Assembly: GCA_003527225.1 (NCBI GenBank)
Contig: DPXQ01000175.1
Coordinates: 1 to 46,640 of the forward strand
Direction of reading: 5' to 3'
From: Rhizobium sp.
Lineage (GTDB): Bacteria > Pseudomonadota > Alphaproteobacteria > Rhizobiales > Rhizobiaceae
Length of the DNA: 46,640 nucleotides
Under the pieces are notes generated by a model. The model was not told where the DNA came from. It ran no database searches and was given only the letters and a program-made list of their open reading frames with translations. Below, piece by piece: positions 1-8,704 of this stretch; within the stretch, counting starts at the first letter, position 1, and the number at the start of each line of letters is the position of its first letter. Made by a program: the position numbers and the translations under genes.

Positions 1-1215
1 CAGAGATTCCCACGGAGCCCCATGATCGCCGAGGACGAAATCAGGATGCCGCGCAAACCAGCGGTTCACCCGAATTGCGCCGTCGTCTTGCGTCGCCGGT
101 CGCACCTCCTCAAGGTCGAGCCAGGAGAGGTCTCCCTCGGCCTCCCCAGTCTTGCGCTTTCGGAAGAAGAGCAGGTCGACCACGACATCCGTGCCGGCCT
201 CCCGGCGGAAACTGCCTTCCGGCAGGCGGATCGCGGCTATCAGGTCGGCTGTTTTGGCGATGTGCTCGCGTGCCGTCGCGTCCACCTTGTCCATCGTCCC
301 GGAGCTGGTGACGAAGGCGGCGAGCGCGCCGGGTTTCAGGAGCTCGATCGAACGGGCAATGAAATAGTCGTGCAGCCGCAAGCCCAACGGGCGATAGGCC
401 CGATCAGAGCGGACGATCCGATCGGAGAAGGGCGGATTGCCGATCGCGAGATCGAAGATAGGCGCCAGGTCAGTGCGCGTAAAGTCGCCGTTGATGATCC
501 GCGCTTTCGGCTGTAGCAGGCGGACGATGCGGGCGGTCACGGGATCGAGTTCGACGCCGGTAACAAAGGCCCGGTCGCGCAATGCTTTCGGCATCAGCGC
601 GGGGAACAGGCCGGTACCGATGCCAGGCTCGAGCACGCGGCCGCCACGCCAGCCCAGGCGCTGCAAGCTCGCCCATATGGCGCGGATGATGAACTCCGGT
701 GTGAAATGCGCATATTGCGTGCAGCGGGCAAGGGACGCGTAGTCTGCGTCCGAAACAGCGCTTTCCAGCGAGCTTCCAAGCTCGTCCCAGCCATCGCGGA
801 AGTCGGGCTCGCCAGGTCGGCGGAACATCGTGTTCGCAAGTTCCGAGGCGCCAAAGCCTGTGAAGCGGATCAACCTCTGCTGCTCGTCGCGACCGGCAGG
901 CCGGTCCTGCTTCTCGATATTGTTTGCGATCAGGATGGCAGCGACATTGATGCGCGCCCGGTCCTTCCACGTCGCCGCAAGATCGCGATCGGCATCATCG
1001 AGGTAGAAGTTGGACCGGCCTCCCTGTCGCCGGGGTGCTGGACGCTTTGCCGTCGCGACCGGCAAGGCCGGTGCAGAAGAGGGCGGTGTCGGTTCCGGGT
1101 CGTCGTCATTTGCCGCGACGGCGTCGAAACCGGCAAATGCTGTGACGCCGAGGCCAAGCCCGGACGACAGCGCGCTGCTGCCGAACATGTCGAGAGTGAA
1201 GGGATCGTTGCTCAT
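1..1215 (-). CDS. Giant plasmid N6-adenine methylase/helicase, N-terminal part (runs off the left edge)
   Basis: The reading frame opens at an ATG (1213-1215 on the complement) preceded by AGGAG and stays open for 405 codons to base 1, so only the N-terminus is present. A disordered Pro/Ala-rich head of about 60 residues is followed by a Rossmann methyltransferase core: a motif I-like stretch LEPGIGTGLFPA, a GVELDP motif, and the N6-adenine methylase motif IV NPPFSD. This pattern belongs to the very large methylase plus superfamily II helicase (strawberry-notch-like) proteins on rhizobial plasmids; the helicase half would lie outside the window. It is the last gene of the plasmid module that starts near 3733. 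Cellular role is not established from the sequence; protection or transfer of plasmid DNA is an inference. Confidence 0.85.
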   Translation of the reverse strand, partial: MSNDPFTLDMFGSSALSSGLGLGVTAFAGFDAVAANDDDPEPTPPSSAPALPVATAKRPAPRRQGGRSNFYLDDADRDLAATWKDRARINVAAILIANNIEKQDRPAGRDEQQRLIRFTGFGASELANTMFRRPGEPDFRDGWDELGSSLESAVSDADYASLARCTQYAHFTPEFIIRAIWASLQRLGWRGGRVLEPGIGTGLFPALMPKALRDRAFVTGVELDPVTARIVRLLQPKARIINGDFTRTDLAPIFDLAIGNPPFSDRIVRSDRAYRPLGLRLHDYFIARSIELLKPGALAAFVTSSGTMDKVDATAREHIAKTADLIAAIRLPEGSFRREAGTDVVVDLLFFRKRKTGEAEGDLSWLDLEEVRPATQDDGAIRVNRWFARHPDFVLGDHGAPWESL

Positions 1216-1224
1216 TGAGTTCTC

Positions 1225-1665
1225 CTAGGAAACGGCGAGCGTCATCACCCCCGCGGGAAATCTTGCGGGATTGAGGCACGCTCTGGGTTCAGGGATTGGT
1301 GGCCAGACGGGGCCGGTGGTCGCAGTGATCAGGACTTCGCGATCAGGGTGAGCTGCATCGAATCCTGATGAAATGCGATGTGAAGGTGCGTCGCCGCCGA
1401 ATGTCCGGCGTTTGACGTCGAACCAGTCGTCATTGGTGCCGGGATCGCACTCCTCGGCATAAACGACCAATGGCTTGGCACCATCAGGGAGCGTGCCGTT
1501 GGACATCAGATAGACGCCGTGATCGCCGACGAGCCAGAGGCCCGGCTTCTGGTCCTTGCCAGGGCACAGGCCGTAATAGGGATCACGAAAGCCACCATTG
1601 GCCTCCGCGTCGGTTCGACCGCGGGCAATCACCTCGCCGACGGATGTGAGGGGGAAGGAAAGCAT
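1225..1665 (-). CDS. DUF3085 domain protein
   Basis: A 146-residue soluble protein starting at an ATG with GGAGG about 7 bases upstream. The core contains GLWLVGDHGVYLMSNG, a stretch I recognise from DUF3085 proteins encoded next to DUF1419 and the giant methylase on rhizobial plasmids. No catalytic motif, signal peptide or membrane segment is visible. It lies 9 bases upstream of the methylase and 13 bases downstream of DUF1419, so it is almost certainly co-transcribed. Function unknown; the family assignment is from memory of the motif. Confidence 0.75.
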   Translation of the reverse strand: MLSFPLTSVGEVIARGRTDAEANGGFRDPYYGLCPGKDQKPGLWLVGDHGVYLMSNGTLPDGAKPLVVYAEECDPGTNDDWFDVKRRTFGGDAPSHRISSGFDAAHPDREVLITATTGPVWPPIPEPRACLNPARFPAGVMTLAVS

Positions 1666-1678
1666 GGCACAGCCTCCT

Positions 1679-2284
1679 TCATGCGGCGATCGGCGAGGGT
1701 AGGTGGCGCAGCTGTACCGGGAGCTTGGCTGCGATTTCGTCGTCGGAGAGATCGTCCAGCAGCTTCAGGGTACTGCCCGTCTGGCCGCCGTAAAGCATGA
1801 TCGTGCGCTTGCCACGCGACTCCTCCGGCCAGCGATCGCCAGCATAGCCACGATAGTCGTCCGCCGTCATACTCCAGATATGCTCAAGCCGTTCCTCGCG
1901 CGACATGGCGCGCACCGGCCGGCTCTCACGCTCGATGATTTCGACGCGCATCCGTTCAACGGCCTGGCGGTCGGAAAGATCGCAATAGCCATGGAAATGC
2001 CGCATGACGCCGTCGATCCTGAGGGCGAAGAACACCGACGTCACCGATCCTGTCAGAAACTCGCGCATCGCAAACATCGATCCGCGGATCCAGAGCGGCG
2101 GCAGGATTTCGAACATGTAGTCATGCTCGGTCTCTGTGATTTCGAACCATTCGCCGGAATAGAGCGGGGCAGCGTCATCCTCCCATCGGTTCGGACGCTG
2201 GGCATGACGATCGAACATGCGGAACATTTGCTGGCGTGAGGCAACGCCCTGGAAGACCTTGCGGATTGCGGAAGAGGGGTTCAT
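1679..2284 (-). CDS. DUF1419 domain protein
   Basis: A 201-residue protein. I chose the ATG at 2284 over the upstream start at 2344 because GAAGGAG sits about 7 bases before it and the extra 20 residues look like out-of-gene sequence. Its order in the string (TOPRIM protein, this gene, DUF3085, methylase) and motifs such as NRWEDDAAPLYSGEWFEI and FHGYCDLSDRQAVERM match DUF1419 proteins of rhizobial plasmids. It is acidic and soluble, with no recognisable active site. Function unknown; conserved synteny suggests a role in plasmid biology. Confidence 0.78.
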   Translation of the reverse strand: MNPSSAIRKVFQGVASRQQMFRMFDRHAQRPNRWEDDAAPLYSGEWFEITETEHDYMFEILPPLWIRGSMFAMREFLTGSVTSVFFALRIDGVMRHFHGYCDLSDRQAVERMRVEIIERESRPVRAMSREERLEHIWSMTADDYRGYAGDRWPEESRGKRTIMLYGGQTGSTLKLLDDLSDDEIAAKLPVQLRHLPSPIAA

Positions 2285-2349
2285 CTGCGGCTCCTTCGGA
2301 GTGGTCCGGACCGAAGCGCGGCACTGTCCTTCCGACCTTGCCATCCTCT

Positions 2350-3378
2350 TCAGTCCTTCATGACATCTCCCGGGCCGCCGGCATCGCGACCGGCCGGGTC
2401 AAGGGCCGGCTCTGCCGGGCGAAGCTTCCCTTGACGCGGGCGGGGGGAATGCGGCACGCCGCCTTCTTTCCTCTCCCTCCTTTCTTTCTCCCTGATTTTC
2501 AGGGCCTCGTTCCAGTCGTCCGCCCGCGGGCGAAGGCGAGACCAGTTGCAGCCGATGTCGTCAGCGAGCGCCCGTAACCGCTCGGCAAACATCTCGCCTT
2601 GCGGATTGGCGTCTGTCGCCGCAACCAGCAGAGCCTCGGGCCGCGATGCCATCTGCCGCAGCGCCGCCTCCGTCGACGGCGACCATCCGCCGCCGGTGCT
2701 GAGATAGAGCGTTCCATCCCGCAACCCCTCGATGGCGGCGAGGCTCATGGCGTCGATCGCAGCTTCCGTGACAGCCATGCGCAACGCCGTGTCCTGCCCC
2801 AGGCGGAAGAGAACCTTCGTCCCTCCGGAGGCAAAACCGCGATACTCGGGACCCCGCGCCTCCCAACCGGTGACGGCTCCGGCGCTGTCGGTATGCGCTG
2901 CCCACATGCTGGCATATGGCCCCTCGCGCAGACGATCTTGCCGGATCGCGGCGCGAAGCAAAGATGCCGGCAGGAAACGCTGACCATCGAGATAAGCCCA
3001 GGTCGACGAACCGGGCCATGGACGGCGGCGTGTTTGCCATCGCTCGGATAAAGAGAGGTCGTAGTCTTGCTCCATCTTTGGAGACCGCCATTCCGGTTCC
3101 GTGATCGAAAAACCGACGAGCGCGGCAACACGTCCGGCGCATTCGAGAAAGTCGACATGGTCGAGATGCGCGACGAGACCGAACACGTCGCCCTTTGCAT
3201 CGCTGAGCGGATCGAACCATCCGCGCCCCTCATGGGTGACGATGACGATCTCGCTCCCCCGTCGAAACTTCACTGCCCGCCGCGTGCTTTCCTTCATATC
3301 GATGGCGAAGCCCGTCTGCTCGAGAACGGCAGCACACTTCACCCGTTCGCGGAGCGCCTCTATTTCTCTTCTGTCCAT
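2350..3378 (-). CDS. DUF3991 and TOPRIM domain protein (primase-like)
   Basis: A 342-residue protein, counted from the ATG at 3378, where the sequence MDRREIEALRERV begins and GAGGAAG lies just upstream; an earlier in-frame start at 3585 would add 69 poorly conserved residues. The N-terminal half (to about residue 170) resembles the DUF3991 fold that precedes TOPRIM in plasmid primases. The TOPRIM domain shows its metal-binding glutamate in VTEAAIDAMSL (E205) and the acidic DxD-like site in AATDANPQGE (D256). TOPRIM proteins perform phosphoryl transfer on nucleic acids; a plasmid primase or mobilisation role is inferred from the family and the neighbours. The C-terminal 40 residues are highly charged and probably disordered. 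Confidence 0.82.
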   Translation of the reverse strand: MDRREIEALRERVKCAAVLEQTGFAIDMKESTRRAVKFRRGSEIVIVTHEGRGWFDPLSDAKGDVFGLVAHLDHVDFLECAGRVAALVGFSITEPEWRSPKMEQDYDLSLSERWQTRRRPWPGSSTWAYLDGQRFLPASLLRAAIRQDRLREGPYASMWAAHTDSAGAVTGWEARGPEYRGFASGGTKVLFRLGQDTALRMAVTEAAIDAMSLAAIEGLRDGTLYLSTGGGWSPSTEAALRQMASRPEALLVAATDANPQGEMFAERLRALADDIGCNWSRLRPRADDWNEALKIREKERRERKEGGVPHSPRPRQGKLRPAEPALDPAGRDAGGPGDVMKD

Positions 3379-3556
3379 GCCTCTTCTTCCTCGCATTTCC
3401 TTGCCCGTCTCTTCTCGGGCACGCTTCCACCAGCCGCGAAGAGCAAAGGCCGCCAGGGCGCGGCTGACAATTGTCGGATCATGCAATGCCCGGGTCGGCC
3501 GCGGCGAAGCCTCCCTTGCGGCCTGCCGCTCGCAAGCGGCACTCAGGAACGGCGGC

Positions 3557-3733
3557 TCAATGAGCCGCCCATGGGAAAAATTCATGGACGATCTCCAGAT
3601 CGTCGTCGGCGTCGATTTCGTCGGACGGAAGGACGCCGTATTCGCCGTCGACCGTGAACAGAGTGACCGGCACCATCAGGTCGCGGGAAAGCTGGAATGC
3701 GTGGGACTGGGCGAGAGAAAGATCGTGCGACAT
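3557..3733 (-). CDS. Small acidic hypothetical protein of the plasmid module
   Basis: A 58-residue ORF from the ATG at 3733, supported by a GGAG 9 bases upstream; two upstream in-frame starts lack such a site. It contains VTLFTVDGEYGVLPSDE followed by an acidic run, and resembles small proteins encoded ahead of the TOPRIM gene on rhizobial plasmids. No domain is recognised. It is the first gene of the minus-strand plasmid string. Function unknown. Confidence 0.6.
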   Translation of the reverse strand: MSHDLSLAQSHAFQLSRDLMVPVTLFTVDGEYGVLPSDEIDADDDLEIVHEFFPWAAH

Positions 3734-4043
3734 TTGAAGTGGCTCCATCGGGAGCGGGCCAATTCCCGCTCGATGGCTCCTCACAAGGCCCGGGGACGGG
3801 CGCGATCACCGCGAAGCGAAGCCGGAGCGGCCGCAGCTTGCTAGCGGACCCCCTGCGGGTTGATCGTGGAAGATCCGGCACCGGGCCAGGACGCCATCCA
3901 AAAGAGCGGGATTGGTTTGCTCCAGCTGGAAACGCTTTGTTGGGTACGGCATTCGCACTTGAGCCAGATGCTTCCCGCGGCTCTCGGCAACAAGATCGCT
4001 TCCGTTTTCAAGTCAAGAGCGGGCGTCGGGAGTGATTTGCCCC
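3734..4043. other. Intergenic stretch with no supported gene
   Basis: About 310 bases between the small acidic protein and the LuxR-type gene. Short open frames exist on both strands, but none has a ribosome binding site with a recognisable product. The promoter of the minus-strand plasmid module should lie in its left half, but I could not identify convincing -35/-10 boxes. Confidence 0.5.
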
Positions 4044-4244
4044 TCAATCGGGGTTAGGGAGGTTCGCCTTCTGGAGCGCCTCCGCAATCGATTTTGCCTC
4101 CAGCGTGCGTAAAGCGCTTCGCAGGCAGTTTTCGATATCAACAACGCTCTTACCCTCAAGGGATGCGATCTCGGCGACGGTTCTGCCTCGAGAAATCCAT
4201 CGGATGGAAGTCTTTTCAAGCGGCGAAAGTATCCATTCCTTCAT
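4044..4244 (-). CDS. Small LuxR-type HTH protein
   Basis: A 66-residue protein consisting almost only of a GerE/LuxR-type helix-turn-helix: LSPLEKTSIRWISRGRTVAE continues into a recognition-helix region (SVVDIENCLRSALRTLEAKS) and the usual C-terminal alanine-rich helix. No receiver or autoinducer-binding domain is present. The ATG at 4244 removes a proline-rich, non-conserved extension (possible start at 4313); neither start has a good ribosome binding site, so the start is uncertain. Stand-alone LuxR HTH domains of this size are frequent on rhizobial plasmids. Target unknown. Confidence 0.6.
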   Translation of the reverse strand: MKEWILSPLEKTSIRWISRGRTVAEIASLEGKSVVDIENCLRSALRTLEAKSIAEALQKANLPNPD

Positions 4245-4339
4245 GACAAAAATCGCGGTTGGTTGCGCCGTGGTCGGCGGAGGGTGTGGCACCGAGTGCC
4301 CCCATTGAAACATCGGTGGGAGGCGAGTTGGCGACGCCC

Positions 4340-4380
4340 CAAGAAAAAGGGCTGCCGCCGGGACCTGGTCGACGGCAGCC
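4340..4380 (-). terminator. Rho-independent terminator downstream of the IS30 remnant
   Basis: Read on the minus strand, an 11-base stem (arms 4370-4380 and 4350-4360, one mismatch) with a 9-base loop is followed directly by CTTTTTCTTG. It lies about 100 bases downstream of the transposase stop codon at 4478 and would end leftward transcription before the LuxR-type gene. Confidence 0.7.
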
Positions 4381-4477
4381 AGTTGCCTCGGGAGGAGGCT
4401 GGGAATCTGAAATCTCTTCTTCGGCTCCTATTGTGTTGTGAGTTCAAGCCGAGGAGCGACTTGCGGGCTTGGTGATC

Positions 4478-4627
4478 CTATCCTCCCGACCGCATCTGTG
4501 CGAGCAGCTTCTGGCGGAAGACTTCGGCCGGCGTCTTGTAGCCGAGGCACTTGCGCGGTGTCGTATTCAATCGATCGCAGATCTCCTTGAGGTCATGGTC
4601 GGTGATCGAGAGGATCGCCGCGAAGTC
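4478..4627 (-). mobile_element. IS30-family transposase C-terminal remnant
   Basis: On the minus strand the last 49 codons and the TAG stop of an IS30-type transposase are readable: the end of the DDE domain shows ITDHDLKEICDRLNTTPRKC followed by LGYKTPAEVF, a hallmark of the family. Upstream codons (to the right) are missing and the frame abuts an unrelated L,D-transpeptidase fragment, so the element is a deletion remnant and cannot transpose. I could not identify terminal inverted repeats. It marks a former insertion between the plasmid module and the catabolic clusters. Confidence 0.85.
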
Positions 4628-5088
4628 CAGTATCCCACCAACGAAAACGCTGGCACGATTGTCGTCGATACGGCAAGCCGCTTCCTCTATCTGGTTCAGG
4701 AAAACGGCCGGGCTATCCGATATGGCATTGGTGTCGGGAAGGCCGGCCTCGAGTTTTCGGGCGCCGCTGTTGTTCAGTACAAGCGCGAATGGCCGCGATG
4801 GACACCCACACAGGATATGATTGCCGCGAACCAGAGCGCTATGGTCCGCTTGCCGCCGGCATGGAGCCGGGCGTGTTGAATCCGCTTGGTCCCGGCGCGC
4901 TCTATCCCTTCAAAGATGGGCGTGACACGCTTTATCGCATCCACGGGACCACAGAGGACTGGACTATCGGCAAGGCAATTTCCAGCGGCTGCATTCGCCT
5001 GTTGAACCAGGACATCATAGACCTCTACCGGCGAGTGCCGAATGGTACAAAGGTCGTCGTTCTACAGAAAAACACGCAAAACGTCTGA
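4628..5088 (+). pseudogene. L,D-transpeptidase (YkuD) pseudogene, 5'-truncated and frameshifted
   Basis: The first readable residues YPTNENAGTIVVDTASRFLY begin at 4631, right at the IS30 remnant, so the signal peptide and N-terminus are lost. The frame continues through GIGVGKAGLEFSG and EWPRWTPTQDMIA; near 4823-4827 one base appears to be missing, after which REPERYGPLAAGM continues in another frame to the stop at 5086-5088. The YkuD catalytic region is otherwise preserved, with HGTTEDWTIGKAISSGCIRL containing the active-site His and Cys. In functional relatives the enzyme makes 3-3 peptidoglycan or lipoprotein cross-links in the periplasm. Here both defects argue for a dead gene. Confidence 0.88.
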
Positions 5089-5161
5089 TGGACTTCCAGT
5101 CCGCGATGCACTGCCGCGGGAGCTGATCGGCACATAACCTCAGGCGCCTCGACGGCGGTGA

Positions 5162-5191
5162 CTTGGGCACACTGACTGCAGTGTGTCCAAG
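5162..5191. repeat. Perfect-length inverted repeat, 13-base arms, 4-base loop
   Basis: Arms CTTGGGCACACTG (5162-5174) and CAGTGTGTCCAAG (5179-5191) pair over 13 positions with one G-T pair, around the loop ACTG. There is no T-run on either side. It lies between the dead L,D-transpeptidase and the convergently oriented aldolase gene, so it may act as a bidirectional transcription barrier or mark an old element end. The remainder of 5089-5321 shows no gene. Confidence 0.6.
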
Positions 5192-5321
5192 ACCTGCAAC
5201 GATCGCAAAATCCGGCTTATCGGCTTTAGAGAGACTGCGGACTTTTAGAAATGTCTGGGGCCGTTCTCATTCTGAACCCCGGCATTGCTGTCGCCGCACT
5301 CTGTGACAACCCTTCGGGGTT

Positions 5322-6086
5322 TCAACTTCTCCGACATGAGTTGACCAATTCGGTTGTCTCGCGCGCCAAAAGCCATGTATCCGCACCGATAGCCACGAAA
5401 CCCGCGCCCTGTCCGAGCGCCCTGGCGCAGGCTGACGAGCCATAAGCCAGAACACCCGAGCCTTTGCCGGTTGCGTTAATCCGGGTAAGCGCATCGGCAA
5501 TGCGGTCCTGCACCTCCGGTGCATTCATATGGCCAACAAAACCAAGCGATGCGGCGAGATCACCGGGGCCAATGAATATGGCATCAATTCCATCTATGGC
5601 AGCAATAGCTTCGATGTTTTCGAGCGCCAGCGGCGTTTCAGCCTGGACGATGACGCAGGTTTCCTTGAGCGTTCGCGCCAGGTAACCCGTATCGCGTCCA
5701 TAGCCTGTGGCGCGTACGACGCCGGAGATCCCGCGCGTACCATGCGGCGGATAGCGCGTCCAACTGACGACCTCGCGGGCCTGCTCCGGCGTGTCAATCA
5801 TCGGAAACATCAGCGTCTTGATGCCGATGTCGAGCAGCCTTTTGGTCACGATCGGCTCGGAGACCGGCGGACGTACGATAACCGAAGCGGCATCCCCGAC
5901 AGCGCGAAGCTGGTCTGCCACCGTCGCCACCTCGTTCGGTGAATGCTCCATATCGACGAGCAGCCAGTCCGCGCCGGAATGTGCCGAGATTTCGGCCGAC
6001 GCGGCGCTGCACAGGCTGACCCAAAGGCCGAGCTGAGGGGCATCTCCCCCGAGGCCTTCCTTGAAGCGGTTTCCCTGCGACAGCAT
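5322..6086 (-). CDS. HpcH/HpaI family 2-keto-3-deoxy acid aldolase
   Basis: A 254-residue class II (metal-dependent) aldolase of the HpaI/GarL/RhmA family, which splits 2-keto-3-deoxy (sugar) acids into pyruvate and an aldehyde in the cytoplasm. Expected active-site positions are present: VDMEHS (E47, H48), R72 in IVRPP, Q148/E150 in VQAETPL, and D176 in GPGDLAASLG. The ATG at 6086 gives the normal family length; it is 2 bases after the iolD-like stop, and an upstream start would overlap that gene. It is the last gene of the cluster A operon and probably performs its terminal cleavage. The exact substrate cannot be told from sequence; a 2-keto-3-deoxy aldonate produced by the dehydratase at 12357-13592 is the simplest inference. 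Confidence 0.9.
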   Translation of the reverse strand: MLSQGNRFKEGLGGDAPQLGLWVSLCSAASAEISAHSGADWLLVDMEHSPNEVATVADQLRAVGDAASVIVRPPVSEPIVTKRLLDIGIKTLMFPMIDTPEQAREVVSWTRYPPHGTRGISGVVRATGYGRDTGYLARTLKETCVIVQAETPLALENIEAIAAIDGIDAIFIGPGDLAASLGFVGHMNAPEVQDRIADALTRINATGKGSGVLAYGSSACARALGQGAGFVAIGADTWLLARETTELVNSCRRS

Positions 6087-6088
6087 GA

Positions 6089-7936
6089 TCAAACCCCCAC
6101 CCGCTGGCGTTCCCGGCCCTGCATGTGATCGGCGCGGGCGGCCTTGATCTCGCTGCGCTCGCTGAGCTCGGGAACGCCCACATCCCACCAGGCATCGCCC
6201 GGCGTCCAGCGGTCGCTCGCCACCGTCACGACGATGACGGTCGTGCGGTCCTGCTCCCTGGCCCAGTCAAGCGCCGCGGGAAGCTCGGACAGATTTTCGA
6301 TCCGCTTTGCGGCAGCGCCCATGGATGCTGCGTGGGCGGCGAAATCGACATAGACCGGGGTCTTGATCCGGCAATCGCGGATCAGGTTGTTGAACGGCTT
6401 GTTGCCCTTGAAGGTCTGCAAGCGGTTGATGACAGCATAACCGCCATTGTCGCAGACGATGACCGTCATCTTGTGGCCCGTCAGCACACTCGAATAGATG
6501 TCGGAGTTCATCATCATGTAGGAGCCGTCACCGAGCATGACGTAGACCTGACCATCCTCCTTGGCCATCGCGGCGCCCCAGCCGCCGGCGATCTCATAAC
6601 CCATGGTCGATGAGCCCATTTCGCAATCGAAGCCGTAACGACCGGTGACGCGCCAGCCCTTTGTGAGCTCGCCGACAATGCCGCCGGCCGATGCCAGCAC
6701 CATATCGTCAGGCCCCGCAGCGGAATTGACGATACCGACGACCTGGGCATAGGAAGGCACTTCCTCGTTGTCAGGCGCCTGCAGCTTGTCGACGAGTGCG
6801 TTCCAGCTCGCCATGTCGGCCTGTCCCTTGCCAAGCCAGCTCGTTGGCGCACTCCAGTCGCCGAGTGCCTTGCCGAGATCGGCAAGCCCCATCTTCGCGT
6901 CGCCGACGACGGCGCAGGCACGATGTTTTACCGCGTCGAAACGGGTGGTGTTGAGCGAGATGATCTGCGCTTGCGACGAGAAAACCGTCCAGGAGCCGGT
7001 GATGAAATCCTGAAGCCGGGTGCCGACGGCGAGGATCACATCGGCGGCGCCGGCTGCCGCGTTGGCAGCGGATGAGCCCAGCACGCCGAGCACGTCCAGC
7101 GACAGAGGATCTCCGGTCAGCATCGTGCCCTTGCCGGCAATCGTTTCGCAGACCGGAATATTGCGGGCGCGGGCGAACGCGAGAAGTTCCTCCTCGGCCA
7201 GCGAATAGCGTACGCCGCCTCCGGCAATGATCAGCGGTCGTTCGGCCTTGGCAAGGAGTGCGGCCGCCCGCTCGATCTCGCCGAGATCGGCGCGCGGACG
7301 GGGAATCGCGTGGACGCGGCGCTCGAAAAAGACTTCGGGGTAGTCGAAGGTCATTTCCTGAACGTCCTGGCAAAGGCTGATGACCGCCGGCCCGGCCGTC
7401 GCCGGATCGAGCATCACGGAAAGCGCCTGCGGCATGGACGAGATGATCTGCGCTGGATGAGTGATCCGGTCCCAATAGCGCGAGACAGGTTTGAAGCCGT
7501 CATTGACCGTGATGGTCGGGTCGCCGAAAACTTCGACCTGCTGCAGCACCGGATCAGGCCTGCGGGTGATGAAGGTGTCGGCGGCCAGGAACAGCACGGG
7601 CATGCGGGTGGTATGCGCCGCCGCTGCGGCCGTAATCATATTGGTCGCGCCCGGCCCGATGGACGAGGCCGCGATCATGACCTGCCGGCGGCGACGGGCC
7701 TTTGCGAAGGCGACGGCGGCAAGCGCCATCGACTGCTCGTTTTGCCCGCGCCATGTCGGCAGCGCATCACCTGCTGCTTCCAGCGCTTCGCCGAGGCAGG
7801 TGACGTTGCCGTGGCCGAAGATCGCGAAAGCGCCGGCAAAGATCGGTTTCTCCACACCTTCGTCGATGATGTACTGAGCTGTCAGCCAGCGAACCAACGC
7901 CTGCGCCATCGTCAGCCGGATCGTCTTTTGAGCCAT
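6089..7936 (-). CDS. iolD: IolD-type ThDP-dependent trihydroxycyclohexane-1,2-dione hydrolase
   Basis: A 615-residue ThDP enzyme aligning from end to end in my memory with IolD, which opens the ring of 3D-(3,5/4)-trihydroxycyclohexane-1,2-dione in inositol catabolism. Visible marks: IFGHGNV near residue 40, the ThDP-activating glutamate in RGQNEQS (E67), DTFITRRPDPVLQQ, and the ThDP/Mg motif GDGSYMMMNSD (469-479) followed by CDNGGYAVINRLQ. The C-terminal TPGDAWWDVGVPE is also typical. Its context is not an iol operon: no iolB, iolC, iolE or iolG is adjacent. Instead it sits between an ABC ATPase (33 bases upstream) and an HpaI aldolase (2 bases downstream). It may be a paralogue acting on a different diketone, or supply a cyclitol branch. 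Symbol reflects family, not proven substrate. Confidence 0.88.
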   Translation of the reverse strand: MAQKTIRLTMAQALVRWLTAQYIIDEGVEKPIFAGAFAIFGHGNVTCLGEALEAAGDALPTWRGQNEQSMALAAVAFAKARRRRQVMIAASSIGPGATNMITAAAAAHTTRMPVLFLAADTFITRRPDPVLQQVEVFGDPTITVNDGFKPVSRYWDRITHPAQIISSMPQALSVMLDPATAGPAVISLCQDVQEMTFDYPEVFFERRVHAIPRPRADLGEIERAAALLAKAERPLIIAGGGVRYSLAEEELLAFARARNIPVCETIAGKGTMLTGDPLSLDVLGVLGSSAANAAAGAADVILAVGTRLQDFITGSWTVFSSQAQIISLNTTRFDAVKHRACAVVGDAKMGLADLGKALGDWSAPTSWLGKGQADMASWNALVDKLQAPDNEEVPSYAQVVGIVNSAAGPDDMVLASAGGIVGELTKGWRVTGRYGFDCEMGSSTMGYEIAGGWGAAMAKEDGQVYVMLGDGSYMMMNSDIYSSVLTGHKMTVIVCDNGGYAVINRLQTFKGNKPFNNLIRDCRIKTPVYVDFAAHAASMGAAAKRIENLSELPAALDWAREQDRTTVIVVTVASDRWTPGDAWWDVGVPELSERSEIKAARADHMQGRERQRVGV

Positions 7937-7969
7937 ATTTTCTCCCGTATGTGATCTTGAACCGTCGGC

Positions 7970-8704
7970 TCAGAGAATGTCGTGAATGTCGTCTATAGTC
8001 AGCGCAGACGTCGGCTGATCGAGCACGATCTCGCCACGGGCCATGCCGACTATGCGGGTGCAGCTTTCCAGCACATGGTGCAAGTTATGGCTGATGAAGA
8101 TGCCGCATTTGCCCTGGGCGCGCAGTCCTTTGACGAAATCGATCACCTTGTTCGTTTCCTTGACCGAAAGATGGTTGGTCGGCTCGTCGAGGATCAGCAT
8201 CTTGGAGCGGAAGTGCATGGCGCGGGCAATCGCCACACCTTGTCGCTGTCCGCCGGAGAGTTCGCCGACAAGCGCATCGGGCGAACGCAGGTGAAGACCG
8301 ACCTCGGCAAGCGCCGCCTCGGCGGATTCCGCCATGGCCATCTGGTCCATCGGTCCAAGGCCGAACAGTGACCATTTTAGTGGCTCGCGGCCGATAAACA
8401 GGTTTCGGGCCACGGTCATGCTTGGAACCGTCGAGTTGTACTGGTAGATCGTTTCGATCCCCAGCCGGCGCGAATCCGATGGCTTTCGGATCGAGACCGG
8501 GCGGCCTTCTACGGAAATCGTGCCGGCATCGGCGCGCTGCTTGCCCGCCAGGATGTTGATCAGGGTGGACTTGCCCGCGCCATTGTCGCCAACGAGGCCG
8601 ACCACCTCGTCATCGCGCACTGCGAAGTTGACGCCGCGCAGGGCTTCGACGCCGGAATACCACTTTCGCGCACCCTCGACTTTCAGAAAAATCTCGCCGC
8701 TCAT
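7970..8704 (-). CDS. Sugar ABC transporter ATP-binding protein, single nucleotide-binding domain
   Basis: A 244-residue ATPase with Walker A GDNGAGKST, Q-loop region ETIYQYN, signature LSGGQRQ, Walker B MLILDEPTNHL and switch histidine in FISHNLHH. Most CUT2 (ribose/xylose-type) importers have a double-domain ATPase of about 500 residues, but a FrcA-like single-domain form exists in rhizobia and this is one. It energises the permease at 8701-9747, with which it overlaps by 4 bases (ATGA), and works with the binding protein at 9747-10730. Substrate unknown, presumably the sugar, sugar acid or cyclitol degraded by the same operon. Confidence 0.92.
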   Translation of the reverse strand: MSGEIFLKVEGARKWYSGVEALRGVNFAVRDDEVVGLVGDNGAGKSTLINILAGKQRADAGTISVEGRPVSIRKPSDSRRLGIETIYQYNSTVPSMTVARNLFIGREPLKWSLFGLGPMDQMAMAESAEAALAEVGLHLRSPDALVGELSGGQRQGVAIARAMHFRSKMLILDEPTNHLSVKETNKVIDFVKGLRAQGKCGIFISHNLHHVLESCTRIVGMARGEIVLDQPTSALTIDDIHDIL

